In this document: piece by piece, positions 35,688 to 44,640 of the stretch
Layout of the letters: every line of letters starts with the position of its first letter
Numbering within the stretch: the stretch's first letter is position 1
NCBI RefSeq assembly: GCF_050487225.1
Contig: NZ_JBKQGY010000001.1
Span: 1,116,001 to 1,180,000 of the forward strand
Direction: 5' to 3'
Length of the DNA: 64,000 nucleotides
Source of the DNA: Paenalcaligenes sp050487225
Lineage (GTDB): Bacteria > Pseudomonadota > Gammaproteobacteria > Burkholderiales > Burkholderiaceae_B
The notes under the pieces: model-generated
The model's input: only the letters and a program-made list of their open reading frames with translations
Told to the model about the DNA's origin: nothing
Databases searched by the model: none
Translations under genes and position numbers: made by a program

Positions 35688-36749
35688 TTAGGCTGGGAAC
35701 ACTTTAAACTTCCGTGGTCTAGCCACGGCTTGCATACCTTCTTTCAATGCCAAGCCAGCCCACGTTAATTGATCAAACTCGGCTTCCCATGATTGATCTT
35801 GATGTGGCAACTTTAATTCTGCTCGCACCATACCACCTAAAGGAATCACGCGATCTATCTGTACCGATACCCCTGGTGCAGAAGTGGTATTTAATAAATC
35901 AATATCATGCGGACGCACAAAGCCAATCACATTACCTTCTTTCTGAGCAGAACCAAAATCCATAGAGAACTGCCCCAGATCAGGATTCGCTTTAAAGGTA
36001 CCGGATTGCACAATGCCAGGCAGACGGTTAGCAGCGCCTAAGAATTCATAAACAAATGGCGAGGCAGGATGCTCATAAACATCTTGCGGATTACCTTGCT
36101 GTTCTACATGACCTTTATTCAGCACCACGATACGATCAGCAACCTCTATGGCCTCTTCCTGATCGTGCGTCACAAATAAGGTACTAATGTGTAACTCATC
36201 GTGTAATCGTCGTAACCAACTGCGCAGCTCTTTACGAACTTTGGCATCCAAAGCGCCAAAAGGCTCATCCAGTAAAAGCACCTTAGGCTCAACCGCTAGT
36301 GCTCTAGCCAAGGCGATACGCTGACGTTGCCCACCCGACAATGCCGCCGGGTAACGATCACCCAACCAGTCCAGTTGCACCAGCTCAAGCAATGCCTTTA
36401 CGCGACGTTTAATTTCAGCTTCATCCAGACGTTCTTTACGCGGTTTAACACGCAACCCAAACGCCACATTATCAAACACCGTCATATGCCTGAACAACGC
36501 ATAGTGCTGGAATACAAAACCCACTTGGCGTTCACGCGTGCCCACAGAAGCCATATTCTGACCATTGATGACCACCTGCCCTGCATCGGCGTGTTCCAAA
36601 CCCGCCACAATGCGCAACAAGGTAGTTTTGCCGCAACCAGAGGGGCCCAACAAAGCCACTAATTCGCCATCAGGAAAATCCAGCGTTACGTCATGTAGCG
36701 CCGTAAATGAACCAAACTGTTTGCGTAAATTCCGTACTTCTATACTCAT
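35688..36749 (-). CDS. cysA: Sulfate/thiosulfate ABC transporter ATP-binding protein CysA (solitary)
   Basis: The ATG at 36749 (start M-S-I-E-V-R-N-L-R-K-Q-F-G) gives 353 residues, the usual CysA length; a 14-residue longer frame is rejected. Walker A G-P-S-G-C-G-K-T (about 35-42), signature L-S-G-G-Q-R-Q-R, Walker B V-L-L-L-D-E-P-F-G and a C-terminal TOBE-like domain are present. The usual partners cysT, cysW and the binding protein are absent here, so it must serve a permease encoded elsewhere. Confidence 0.9.
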   Translation of the reverse strand: MSIEVRNLRKQFGSFTALHDVTLDFPDGELVALLGPSGCGKTTLLRIVAGLEHADAGQVVINGQNMASVGTRERQVGFVFQHYALFRHMTVFDNVAFGLRVKPRKERLDEAEIKRRVKALLELVQLDWLGDRYPAALSGGQRQRIALARALAVEPKVLLLDEPFGALDAKVRKELRSWLRRLHDELHISTLFVTHDQEEAIEVADRIVVLNKGHVEQQGNPQDVYEHPASPFVYEFLGAANRLPGIVQSGTFKANPDLGQFSMDFGSAQKEGNVIGFVRPHDIDLLNTTSAPGVSVQIDRVIPLGGMVRAELKLPHQDQSWEAEFDQLTWAGLALKEGMQAVARPRKFKVFPA

Positions 36750-36896
36750 GAGTACATCTCGGTGAGCGTGATGAAAAGCCAAGTCTATCAAGCCGCTTCA
36801 TATACAAGAACGAATAAATAAATTTTTGCTTATTACTTTTGATTATTTAAGAATATACAAAACAGTCTTTTACAAAGAAAAAAAACCTTAACACAA

Positions 36897-36920
36897 CAAA
36901 GCGAATTGCAAGTCGCTTTG
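36897..36920. promoter_or_regulatory. Inverted repeat between cysA and mipA (candidate operator)
   Basis: Perfect 8-bp arms CAAAGCGA / TCGCTTTG separated by 8 bp, located in the divergent promoter region, 148 bp before cysA and 100 bp before mipA. No T-run follows, so a protein binding site is more likely than a terminator. Confidence 0.4.
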
Positions 36921-37020
36921 CTGTATAAAACACGGTAAGATAAGGCCACTACGATCAGGGCGCGGCAACCCTATAGGCATGCCCCCTGTCCATATTCATT
37001 GACCGTATTCGTTATCTATC

Positions 37021-37794
37021 ATGTCTGTACTCTCCTCTGCACGCAAAACTCTGCTGTGCTCTACCGCAGCAATTACCTTAGGTTTACTTTCAACGGGGCT
37101 ATACGCCAAAAACACCATTGGTGTAGGTGTAGGTTTTATCCCTAAATACGAAGGCTCTGAAGACTACCGCGCCCTACCCTCCCCCATCATCAATTACAAA
37201 AGTGGCAATTTCTTTATCTCCCCTCGCGCTGGTCTTCCTAGCGCAGGCTGGGAGACTGAAATCACCCACGACTGGAGTGCTGGTGTATTTCTAGGTATGG
37301 GGCTTGGCCGTCGTTCCAGCATGTCTTCCCACCTAACAGGTACAGACCGCATCAAGTTTCATGGCAATGCTGGTGTATTCACTGAATGGCGTCCAGGCAA
37401 CTGGGCTCTAGGCGCCGCTTATTACCAAGCCTTGCACAACGGTTACGGCGGTGTCGCTGAGTTCCGTGGCTCATACCAAGTATGGTCCGTGGCTGGTACG
37501 ACTTTCCGCGTAGGCGCAAACACCGAATGGGCCAGTGGCGATTCCATGAAAACATTCTTTGGCGTGAAACAGCACGAAGCCAATGCTAGCGGTGGTCGCC
37601 TGACTCGCTACAACCCTTCATCCGGCTTCAAATCCGCCTCCTTGTTTGGCACATGGAACCAAGAGCTGAGCCAAAACTGGAATCTGGTTGGCGTATTGGG
37701 CTTTAAGCGCTTGCTAGGCGATGCTGCAGATAGCCCAATCGTAGAAGACAAAACCAGCGTGTTTGGTAGCGTAGGTGTGACCTATTCGTTCTAA
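37021..37794 (+). CDS. MipA/OmpV family outer-membrane protein
   Basis: 257 residues with a cleavable signal peptide ending A-K after L-Y-A (about residue 29). The mature part begins with the G-V-G-V-G-F-I-P-K-Y-E-G-S-E-D-Y-R motif of the MipA/OmpV family and shows alternating beta strands, ending with a phenylalanine (V-T-Y-S-F), as outer-membrane barrels do. MipA scaffolds murein enzymes in E. coli; most relatives have unknown roles. Single-gene unit followed by a terminator. Confidence 0.92.
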   Translation: MSVLSSARKTLLCSTAAITLGLLSTGLYAKNTIGVGVGFIPKYEGSEDYRALPSPIINYKSGNFFISPRAGLPSAGWETEITHDWSAGVFLGMGLGRRSSMSSHLTGTDRIKFHGNAGVFTEWRPGNWALGAAYYQALHNGYGGVAEFRGSYQVWSVAGTTFRVGANTEWASGDSMKTFFGVKQHEANASGGRLTRYNPSSGFKSASLFGTWNQELSQNWNLVGVLGFKRLLGDAADSPIVEDKTSVFGSVGVTYSF

Positions 37795-37846
37795 GGCATT
37801 AGCTGCTTTTCTGTAGCACAGGGAAGTAGGTTAGGCAGCCAGAATA

Positions 37847-37880
37847 AAAAAGGGCCTCTTTATGAGGCTCTTTTTTTTGT
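37847..37880 (+). terminator. Rho-independent terminator after mipA/ompV gene
   Basis: A run, GCCTC / GAGGC stem around TTTAT, and an 8-T run, 53 bp after the stop. Confidence 0.8.
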
Positions 37881-38315
37881 GCCCTCGGTGACACAGAAGA
37901 ATGGCTAGTACTCATACCGCTCTAATTATGGCAGCGATTGCCGCAAACCCTTGGGGATCACTCACCCTGCCCTTGTACGCACATCTTGTTGTTAAAGCAT
38001 GTTGCATGCATCGATTGTTTGCCACTGTTGAGACGCCATATATTGAATCCCATTGATGGGACTCAGTTACAGACGTTCGTCACTCACACTGCTTATATCC
38101 CGAACCACAACTAGAAATGTGTATAACGACTCAGAAAAGCATGCCTATGAACGGGCCACCCACACCAAGGCTGAACGTCGGCTCGACGCAGGCGTATGAT
38201 TCTGATGCTTTACATGGCGAGGTACTGTTCTTGTCATCTATAGCATCACCATGAATAGCTAGAGCCATCTCTTACACAAAAGAATGCTCAGGCAGATGAA
38301 TAAGCGACAGAAAAC
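37881..38315. other. Gene-free stretch between mipA/ompV and the tRNA-Val pair
   Basis: No supported gene or RNA. The longest start-to-stop frame in a useful position (about 45 codons, around 38120-38255) has no recognisable composition or family and no good ribosome-binding site. The sequence could be a decayed remnant, but nothing identifies it. Confidence 0.5.
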
Positions 38316-38348
38316 AAAAAAGCCCTGACGCTTTCACGTTAGGGCTTC
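38316..38348 (-). terminator. Terminator of the first tRNA-Val gene
   Basis: On the minus strand, stem AAGCCCTAACG / CGTCAGGGCTT (one mismatch) around a short loop and then a T run. The same hairpin appears at 38727-38760 after the second copy. Confidence 0.82.
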
Positions 38349-38377
38349 TTGCTGCAAGGTTTGTCACATCAAACAAA

Positions 38378-38453
38378 TGGTGGGTGCTGAGGGGATCGAA
38401 CCCCCGACCTACGCCTTGTAAGGGCGCCGCTCTACCAGCTGAGCTAAGCACCC
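38378..38453 (-). tRNA. tRNA-Val (anticodon UAC), copy 1
   Basis: Reverse complement starts GGGTGCTTAGCTCAGCTGGT and ends with an encoded CCA. Cloverleaf arms pair fully: acceptor GGGTGCT/AGCACCC, anticodon loop CTTACAA giving UAC, and T loop GTTCGATCC. 76 nt including CCA. Confidence 0.97.
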
Positions 38454-38726
38454 ATTTGGTTTGCTGTGTACCGAACCAAGAACATAAGTATAAGATGCTT
38501 TTGTAAATTCTGTCAACAGTTAATTGATAAATTTACTAACACTTATCTATGCGCTCGCGTTTTTAAGTGAGGCGGCAGATATCGTACGCGTTACAGTGAT
38601 TTCAGAACCATCACCACCCTACACATAGGGCAACGATCAGCGAACCACGATAAGTACGCACGGATTTTATTGCTGGTTAAATGCAGAAAGCCGCGTTAAC
38701 GCCTTTACATCACCCCAAAACCATAG
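38454..38726. other. Spacer between two tRNA-Val genes
   Basis: No gene seen. The first 40 bp resemble the sequence that follows copy 2 (TTTGGTTT, GTGT, CCGAACCA, AAGTATA), showing that the whole tRNA unit with its flanks was duplicated. Confidence 0.5.
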
Positions 38727-38760
38727 AAAAAAAAGCCCTGACGCTTTCACGTTAGGGCTT
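38727..38760 (-). terminator. Terminator of the second tRNA-Val gene
   Basis: Same AAGCCCTGACG / CGTTAGGGCTT hairpin as at 38316-38348, with an eight-A run on the plus strand (T run on the transcript strand). Confidence 0.82.
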
Positions 38761-38790
38761 CATTTTGCTTGGTTTTCACTTCAAATCAAA

Positions 38791-38866
38791 TGGTGGGTGC
38801 TGAGGGGATCGAACCCCCGACCTACGCCTTGTAAGGGCGCCGCTCTACCAGCTGAGCTAAGCACCC
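38791..38866 (-). tRNA. tRNA-Val (anticodon UAC), copy 2
   Basis: Identical over its full 76 nt to the copy at 38378-38453, including encoded CCA. Confidence 0.97.
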
Positions 38867-38947
38867 ATTTGGTTTTTTGTGTTCCGAACCAGAAACAGAA
38901 GTATAGGATCGTTTTTAAAACCTTGCAAGTACTTTCTGAAAGATTTA

Positions 38948-39220
38948 TTAATTTACTGCATCTTTCAGTGCTTTACCTGGACGGAACTTAGGCACAACGG
39001 CTTTTTCGATCTCGATTGTTTCGCCTGTACGTGGGTTACGGCCTGTGCGAGCAGCGCGCTCGGACACAGCAAAAGTACCGAAACCTACCAGCGTTACGGT
39101 GTCCTTTTCTTTTAATGTGGTGGTAACCGCATCGATGAACGCATCCAATGCGCGTCCAGCATCTGCTTTGGACAGGTCAGCCTTGTTAGAAATGAAGTCG
39201 ATAAGCTCGGTTTTGTTCAT
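38948..39220 (-). CDS. DNA-binding protein HU (beta type)
   Basis: 90 residues, starting M-N-K-T-E-L-I-D-F-I. The G-F-G-T-F segment and the flexible arm R-x-x-R-T-G-R-N-P-R-T-G-E are the HU/IHF signature, and the rest fits HU rather than IHF. It compacts DNA as a dimer. Sits upstream of the two tRNA-Val genes on the same strand. A 296-bp gap with no seen gene separates it from the next gene. Confidence 0.95.
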   Translation of the reverse strand: MNKTELIDFISNKADLSKADAGRALDAFIDAVTTTLKEKDTVTLVGFGTFAVSERAARTGRNPRTGETIEIEKAVVPKFRPGKALKDAVN

Positions 39221-39516
39221 TTAAGGAATACCCCTGATATTTGTAATTGCCGCCCACAAAATTCGGAACAGCTTAAGCTAAAAAATAGCCACGCCTTTCA
39301 AGTGCACATAGCGCTCTAATTTATTGAGCGCTGTACCTGACGGTTCATGATGTGTCTCGTAGCGAGCTAAGCCGTATTAAGCCTTTGAATCAGTACCCTG
39401 TCAAGCAATTAATGCTCTGTAACCCGCATATTTACTGATGTTTTCACTTTTCTCATATTCATGGAACGATTTTTTAGCCTAACCCTTAACTCGCATCCAA
39501 AAATATGCTAAAAGCC

Positions 39517-40752
39517 CTATCGCTGCTCTAAAGCTTGTGAAAAATCACCCTCTAGATCAGCATAATCCTCAATACCAATGGAAATTCGCAAAAGATTATC
39601 GGCGATTCCCATCAAAGCACGTTGCTCTGCACCCATCTCATAATAGATAGTATGAGCCACAGGAAGGGTTAGACTACGCGTATCACCCAAGTGCGTAGCC
39701 AAGGCCACTACCTGCAAGCGATTCAAGAAATCGAATACATCGATGTCTGCCGCCAACTCTACTGCCAACAACGCACCAAACCGCCCATCAAAGAGCTGCT
39801 GAGCACGTTGATGTTGAGGATGCGAATTCAAACCAGGATACTTCACAGCCGTCACACGAGGATGCTGCGCTAAGAAGTGCGCCAAACGATTGGCGTTATC
39901 ACAGGCCTTTTGCATACGTAATGGCAAGGTTTCTGCTCCCACAGAGATACGATGTGCAGCGTCTGAGGACAAGGTTGCCCCCATATCGCGCAAACCTTTT
40001 TTCTTGATCTGGGTAAGCCCCCAAGACTGCGGATTGCCCTGCCTATAGGCCGGAGAAATATTCGGATAATCAGACCAATCAAAAAGGCCCGTATCAGTCA
40101 CCATACCGCCTAGCGCTTGCCCATGCCCTGCTATGTACTTAGACAGCGAATTCATCACCAGAGACGCCCCCACACGACGCCCAGTGAGCAGCCACGGCGT
40201 AGAGAGCGTGTTATCCAAGACATACAGCAAGCCCTCTTGGTTACACCACTCACCTATACCCTGCAGGTCAGCAATTTGCGTACCGGGATTAGCGATGGTT
40301 TCCGTAAATACCATGCGAGTGTTTGCTTGACGTGCCGCCCGAACATTTTCCACATCAGTAGCATCTACCAATGTAACTTCCACACCAAAGCCCTGTAGCG
40401 TAAGCAGCAAGCTGTTGGTATTACCGAAAATATATTTACTGGAAATCAGGTGATCGCCGGCTTTAAGCAGGGTCAAAAAAATGGCGCTAAGCGCAGCCAT
40501 GCCAGACGCAAAACTGACGCTTGCCGTGCCCTGCTCCATTTTGGTGACTTGTTTTTCTAGCGCCGCTGTAGTGGGCGTGCCTTGGCGAGCATAACTAAAC
40601 CCCGCCTTTCCTTGAAATACCGCCGCCAATTCTCGTGCATCAGAAAACGCATATTCGGTAGAGGGATGCAGCGGTTGATGTACTGCACCGCACTCACTTC
40701 CTTGGCGGCGATCGGAATGTATTACTTCGGTTGTAAACCCATTTGCAGACAT
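39517..40752 (-). CDS. PLP-dependent Cys/Met metabolism enzyme (cystathionine gamma-synthase/OAH-OSH sulfhydrylase type)
   Basis: 411 residues from the ATG at 40752 (M-S-A-N-G-F-T-T-E-V-I-H-S-D-R), which fits family N-termini; an ATG 21 bp upstream at 40773 overlaps a hairpin. The phosphate-contacting Y-A-R-Q-G-T-P-T, S-G-M-A-A and the PLP lysine in S-L-S-K-Y-I-A-G-H are seen. The family covers transsulfuration and direct sulfhydrylation; substrate specificity cannot be fixed by eye. The G-H-G-Q-A-L-G-G variant after the lysine differs from the G-H-S-D-V-x-G-G of classical CGS. Confidence 0.85.
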   Translation of the reverse strand: MSANGFTTEVIHSDRRQGSECGAVHQPLHPSTEYAFSDARELAAVFQGKAGFSYARQGTPTTAALEKQVTKMEQGTASVSFASGMAALSAIFLTLLKAGDHLISSKYIFGNTNSLLLTLQGFGVEVTLVDATDVENVRAARQANTRMVFTETIANPGTQIADLQGIGEWCNQEGLLYVLDNTLSTPWLLTGRRVGASLVMNSLSKYIAGHGQALGGMVTDTGLFDWSDYPNISPAYRQGNPQSWGLTQIKKKGLRDMGATLSSDAAHRISVGAETLPLRMQKACDNANRLAHFLAQHPRVTAVKYPGLNSHPQHQRAQQLFDGRFGALLAVELAADIDVFDFLNRLQVVALATHLGDTRSLTLPVAHTIYYEMGAEQRALMGIADNLLRISIGIEDYADLEGDFSQALEQR

Positions 40753-40769
40753 ATATGTACTCAACAAGT

Positions 40770-40798
40770 ACATGTAGGCACACCCTATGCCTACATGT
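40770..40798 (-). promoter_or_regulatory. Leader hairpin before the PLP sulfur-metabolism gene
   Basis: Perfect 11-bp arms ACATGTAGGCA / TGCCTACATGT around a 7-base loop, ending 18 bp before the ATG. A second perfect repeat ATGTACT / AGTACAT (40756-40774) overlaps its proximal arm and reaches to the start codon, so the two structures would compete. Confidence 0.5.
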
Positions 40799-40887
40799 GG
40801 ACGTCATCAAACTATTCATTATGACGGCTTATCTGCATAGGGGAGGTTAGTTACTTATACATTATGGCTATATATGTATATAACCGG

Positions 40888-41637
40888 TTAGGCTCCTACC
40901 TGACGCTGACGTACCGTCTCATACAAGCATACCGCACTGGCTACACTCACGTTTAAGCTCTCTACAGAACCTAACATAGGGATGGAAACCAGCTCGTCAC
41001 AGGTCTCACGCACCAAGCGACGCATACCCTCGCCTTCCGCACCCATCACCCAAGCCATTGCGGCACGAGCATCAACAGCATGCAAACTGTGCGTAGCTTC
41101 GTCATCTGTACCCACCAACCAAATATCACGATCTTTAAGCTCACGCATGGTGCGCGCCAAGTTCGTCACAGTCAGATACGGTACTGTTTCCGCTGCCCCG
41201 CAGGCCACACGACGCACCGTAGCATTCAAGCCCACAGCGCGATCACGCGGCGCGATCACGGCATGACAACCTGCGGCGTCTGCCGTACGTAGGCAAGCAC
41301 CCAAGTTATGCGGATCCGTTACGCCATCCAACAACAACAAAAAGGGCTTCTCTTTGCGGTCTTCTACTTGATCCAGCAACTCGTCTAGATCCAACGCCAG
41401 TGCTACTTCTTTGGCCAATGCCACAACGCCTTGATGGCGCACGCCCTGACTAATACCATCTAGGCGTTTTTTATCCACGAACATGACACGAATGCCACGC
41501 CCTTGAGCCTGATCTACAAAGGCCTGCATGCGTTTGTCACGCCTACCCTCTTCCACATAGAGTTCTTGAATAGACTCAAGCGCATGGCGCATGCGCGATT
41601 GTATGGCATGAAAACCCGCCAATACCTGCAATGACAT
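40888..41637 (-). CDS. rlmB: 23S rRNA (guanosine-2'-O-)-methyltransferase RlmB
   Basis: 249 residues. N-terminal RNA-binding domain (H-A-I near residue 9-11) and C-terminal SPOUT domain with motif 1 D-P-H-N-L-G-A-C-L-R-T-A (about 107-118), motif 2 G-A-E-G-E-G-M and motif 3 I-P-M-L-G-S-V-E-S-L-N-V-S-V-A. It methylates G2251 in the peptidyl site. It follows rnr on the same strand by 13 bp, the usual arrangement. Confidence 0.96.
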   Translation of the reverse strand: MSLQVLAGFHAIQSRMRHALESIQELYVEEGRRDKRMQAFVDQAQGRGIRVMFVDKKRLDGISQGVRHQGVVALAKEVALALDLDELLDQVEDRKEKPFLLLLDGVTDPHNLGACLRTADAAGCHAVIAPRDRAVGLNATVRRVACGAAETVPYLTVTNLARTMRELKDRDIWLVGTDDEATHSLHAVDARAAMAWVMGAEGEGMRRLVRETCDELVSIPMLGSVESLNVSVASAVCLYETVRQRQVGA

Positions 41638-41650
41638 ACTGTTCCTTCAA

Positions 41651-44122
41651 CTAGCGTTTAACCCGCTTTTTTGCTGCACGGGCTTTAATGTTTTTATCGC
41701 GCGCTGCCGCCTTGGCCGCTTTACGCGCTGTAGCACGTCGCTCACTGGACGTACCTTTTAAGGCTTTAGGTTTGGCTGGCGCTGCTTTCTTTTGCGGCTT
41801 ACCACGTGCATTTTCGTTTGCTGGCGACATCAAGGCTTCATAGCCTGTGCCTTTTACCAAGCGGAAATCAATGCGGCGGGCCTCTAGATCCACACGCGCA
41901 ACCTGCACTTGCACCGCATCTGTCAGCTTATAGCGAATACCTGTGCGCTCACCACGCAAATCATGGCTAGCCTCGTTAAAGACAAAGTAATCTGCCCCTA
42001 ACTCAGAAATATGCACCAAACCTTCTACGTACAGAGAGTCCAGCGTGATAAACAAACCGAAGTTCGCCACACCGGTAATCTTGCCACTGAACTCTTCACC
42101 TATATGCTCTTTCACAAAGTAGCATTTCAGCCAAGCCTGCACATCGTAAGAGGCTTCATCAGCACGTCGCTCACGCGCAGAGAGCATTACGCCTAAGCGC
42201 TCCCACTTAGCAAGCTGACGTTTGCTTGCGCTGAGTGATGCATCGCCAGCTTCATCTGGCAAATCAGGCTCATATGGCTTGCCTTGCAAAATGCTTTTAA
42301 TGACACGGTGTGTCAACAAGTCAGGGTAACGTCGAATGGGTGATGTGAAGTGAGTGTACGACTTATACGCCAACCCAAAGTGCCCCAATCGCTCAGGGCT
42401 ATATACCGCCTGCTGCATAGAGCGCAAACACATAGTCTGAATGATTTCAAAATCACTGCGACCACGCACACTCTGTATGAGCTTGGCATAATCTTCGGTA
42501 CCTGGCTCATCCCCACCTTCCAAGTACAAGCCTAAGGTGCGCAAGAAATCGCGCAGCTTTTGCAGTTTCTCGGGCGTAGGGCCTTCGTGTATGCGGTATA
42601 GACCTTGTCGGCGACTACGCCCCATGAAGTCAGCCGCACATGTGTTAGCCGCCAACATAAACTCTTCGATCAACTTATGCGCGTCATTACGCACCATAGG
42701 CTCAATACGTTCGATACGACCCAATGGGTTGCACACTATCTTGGTCTCTACCGTATCAAACTCGATGGCACCACGTACTCGGCGTTGCTCTGCCAGTTTG
42801 CGATACAGCTCATAAGCCGTATGCAACTGCGGCACAATCGCTGCCATTTCTTGCGCAGCAGGACCATCTGGCTGCTGTAATGCCCCCCACACGCCGGTGT
42901 ACGTTGTACGCGCATGCGAGTGAATCACCGCTTCATAAAATTGATAAGCCGTAACCGTACCTGCTGTGGCACCTTCGGCTGGAATAATCATGTCGCACAC
43001 CAGCACTAAACGGTCTACGCCAGGATTCAACGAACAAATACCGTTAGATAAGGACTCGGGCAACATGGGAATCACGCGGCGCGGAAAGTACACACTGGTA
43101 CCACGCTCTAGCGCATCGCCATCCAAACCATCGCCGGGACGCACATAGTGGCTCACATCGGCAATAGCCACCAACAAACGCCACCCTGCACGCGGACGCT
43201 TACCTACGCCTATATCAATAGACTCGCAGTACACCGCATCATCAAAGTCGCGAGCATCTTCACCGTCAATCGTGATAAACGGCAGATCGCGTAAATCTAC
43301 CCTACCTTTAAGGTCGTTAGGTCGCACATCATCAGGCAAGCGATCAGCTTGACGTTGCGCAGCATCGCTAAACTCAAAGGGCACATTGAACTTGCGCACT
43401 GCAATTTCAATTTCCATGCCGGGGTCATCCACGCCACCTAACACTTCCACCACTTTCGCCATAGGCTGTGTGTGGCGAGCAGGCTGCCTAGTGATTTCCA
43501 CCACCACAACCTGCCCAGGCTTGGCGTTCGCCAAATCTGCAGGAGACACATAAATATCGTGCTTGATACGCTGATCTTCAGGCACGACGGTGTAATTACC
43601 GTGCTCCATGACCAAGCGCCCCACCAATCTATTGGTATGACGCTCTAGCACCTCAACAATCACAGCCTCAGGCTTGCCACGGTACTCACCATCGGCACGC
43701 ACCAACACACGGTCGCCATGCAGCACACGCAGCATTTCTCGTTGCGACAAATAAAGATCCGGGCCGCCGTCGTCTCGAATGAGGAAACCAAAACCATCTC
43801 GATGCCCCTGTACTACGCCCTCAATAAACTGTGAGCGTGTATTCAGAGAAATATGACCTGAATCATCAATCATAATCTGCTCATCACGTTGCATAGCCGC
43901 CAAACGCCGCTCTGCACCTACAGGTAAAGGGAAAGACATGCCCAGTTTCTTTGCCAATGCATTGACAGCAATACCTTTGGGACATGTACGCAAGAACTGC
44001 AAGAATTGTTCCCGGCTGGGAATCTGGGGGTCGAAATCAGGCGGTGGCGCGTAGGCACCTTGCTCTGACACAGTCTCAGGGGCTTTGCCCCGTTGAGGAG
44101 TTTTTTGATTTTTTTTCAGCAA
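41651..44122 (-). CDS. rnr: Ribonuclease R
   Basis: 823 residues. N-terminal HTH and cold-shock domains, the central RNB catalytic domain (I-D-G-E-D-A-R-D-F-D-D-A-V with the metal-binding aspartates), an S1 domain (G-E-E-F-S-G-K-I-T-G-V-A-N-F-G-L-F) and a long Lys/Ala-rich basic tail. It is a processive 3'-5' exoribonuclease able to degrade structured RNA. Transcribed with rlmB. Confidence 0.97.
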   Translation of the reverse strand: MLKKNQKTPQRGKAPETVSEQGAYAPPPDFDPQIPSREQFLQFLRTCPKGIAVNALAKKLGMSFPLPVGAERRLAAMQRDEQIMIDDSGHISLNTRSQFIEGVVQGHRDGFGFLIRDDGGPDLYLSQREMLRVLHGDRVLVRADGEYRGKPEAVIVEVLERHTNRLVGRLVMEHGNYTVVPEDQRIKHDIYVSPADLANAKPGQVVVVEITRQPARHTQPMAKVVEVLGGVDDPGMEIEIAVRKFNVPFEFSDAAQRQADRLPDDVRPNDLKGRVDLRDLPFITIDGEDARDFDDAVYCESIDIGVGKRPRAGWRLLVAIADVSHYVRPGDGLDGDALERGTSVYFPRRVIPMLPESLSNGICSLNPGVDRLVLVCDMIIPAEGATAGTVTAYQFYEAVIHSHARTTYTGVWGALQQPDGPAAQEMAAIVPQLHTAYELYRKLAEQRRVRGAIEFDTVETKIVCNPLGRIERIEPMVRNDAHKLIEEFMLAANTCAADFMGRSRRQGLYRIHEGPTPEKLQKLRDFLRTLGLYLEGGDEPGTEDYAKLIQSVRGRSDFEIIQTMCLRSMQQAVYSPERLGHFGLAYKSYTHFTSPIRRYPDLLTHRVIKSILQGKPYEPDLPDEAGDASLSASKRQLAKWERLGVMLSARERRADEASYDVQAWLKCYFVKEHIGEEFSGKITGVANFGLFITLDSLYVEGLVHISELGADYFVFNEASHDLRGERTGIRYKLTDAVQVQVARVDLEARRIDFRLVKGTGYEALMSPANENARGKPQKKAAPAKPKALKGTSSERRATARKAAKAAARDKNIKARAAKKRVKR

Positions 44123-44283
44123 AAGGCTTCCCGTTCAAATTAAGCACTGGAAGGCGGATGCAGCGTATGACTCACCCAGCTTCCTCGCGTTGAAGTCGCT
44201 CATCAAAGTGATAGCATACAATGGTTACCCAGCCTAGTCGGTGAAATTTGCATGGCAATCACCCACCCACGGGATTTTAAATG

Positions 44284-44322
44284 CAAAAAAGCCGACTGTT
44301 ATTTCAACAATCGGCTCTTTTT
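44284..44322 (-). terminator. Terminator of the tandem tRNA-Leu genes
   Basis: On the minus strand, AGCCGATTGTTG / AACAGTCGGCT arms (with a short AT centre) followed by a six-T run. Confidence 0.8.
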
Positions 44323-44328
44323 GGAATT

Positions 44329-44413
44329 TGGTGCCCAGAAGAGGACTCGAACCTCCACACCTTGCGGCACATGGACCTGAACCATGCGCGTCTACCAATT
44401 CCGCCACCTGGGC
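44329..44413 (-). tRNA. tRNA-Leu (anticodon CAG), copy 1
   Basis: Reverse complement GCCCAGGTGGCGGAATTGGT onwards, 85 nt with encoded CCA, anticodon loop T-T-C-A-G-G-T, a long variable arm and T loop GTTCGAGTC. The acceptor stem has one G-U pair compared with copy 2. Confidence 0.96.
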
Positions 44414-44490
44414 ATTTTTACTACACTATCTCTTTGAAACTAAGCAAATAACATAACTATGTTATGCGGCCAAAAGATTACTCTTTTGAT

Positions 44491-44575
44491 TGGTGCCCAG
44501 GAGAGGACTCGAACCTCCACACCTCGCGGCACATGGACCTGAACCATGCGCGTCTACCAATTCCGCCACCTGGGC
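44491..44575 (-). tRNA. tRNA-Leu (anticodon CAG), copy 2
   Basis: Nearly identical to the copy 162 bp downstream, with a fully paired acceptor stem and encoded CCA. It lies first in the transcript of the tandem pair. Confidence 0.96.
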
Positions 44576-44640
44576 TTATCTTTGCTTTCTCAAAGAAAAA
44601 AGATTATAGCAATGCAATCTAGCTAAAGCAAGAACTATCC

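Noticed and set aside
36897..36920. Terminator of cysA or mipA
   Set aside because: It lies upstream of both divergent genes and has no T run, so an operator is more plausible.
38120..38255. Short ORF of about 45 codons in the gene-free stretch
   Set aside because: No ribosome-binding site, no recognisable family, and neighbouring frames are equally open. Kept as part of a gene-free stretch.
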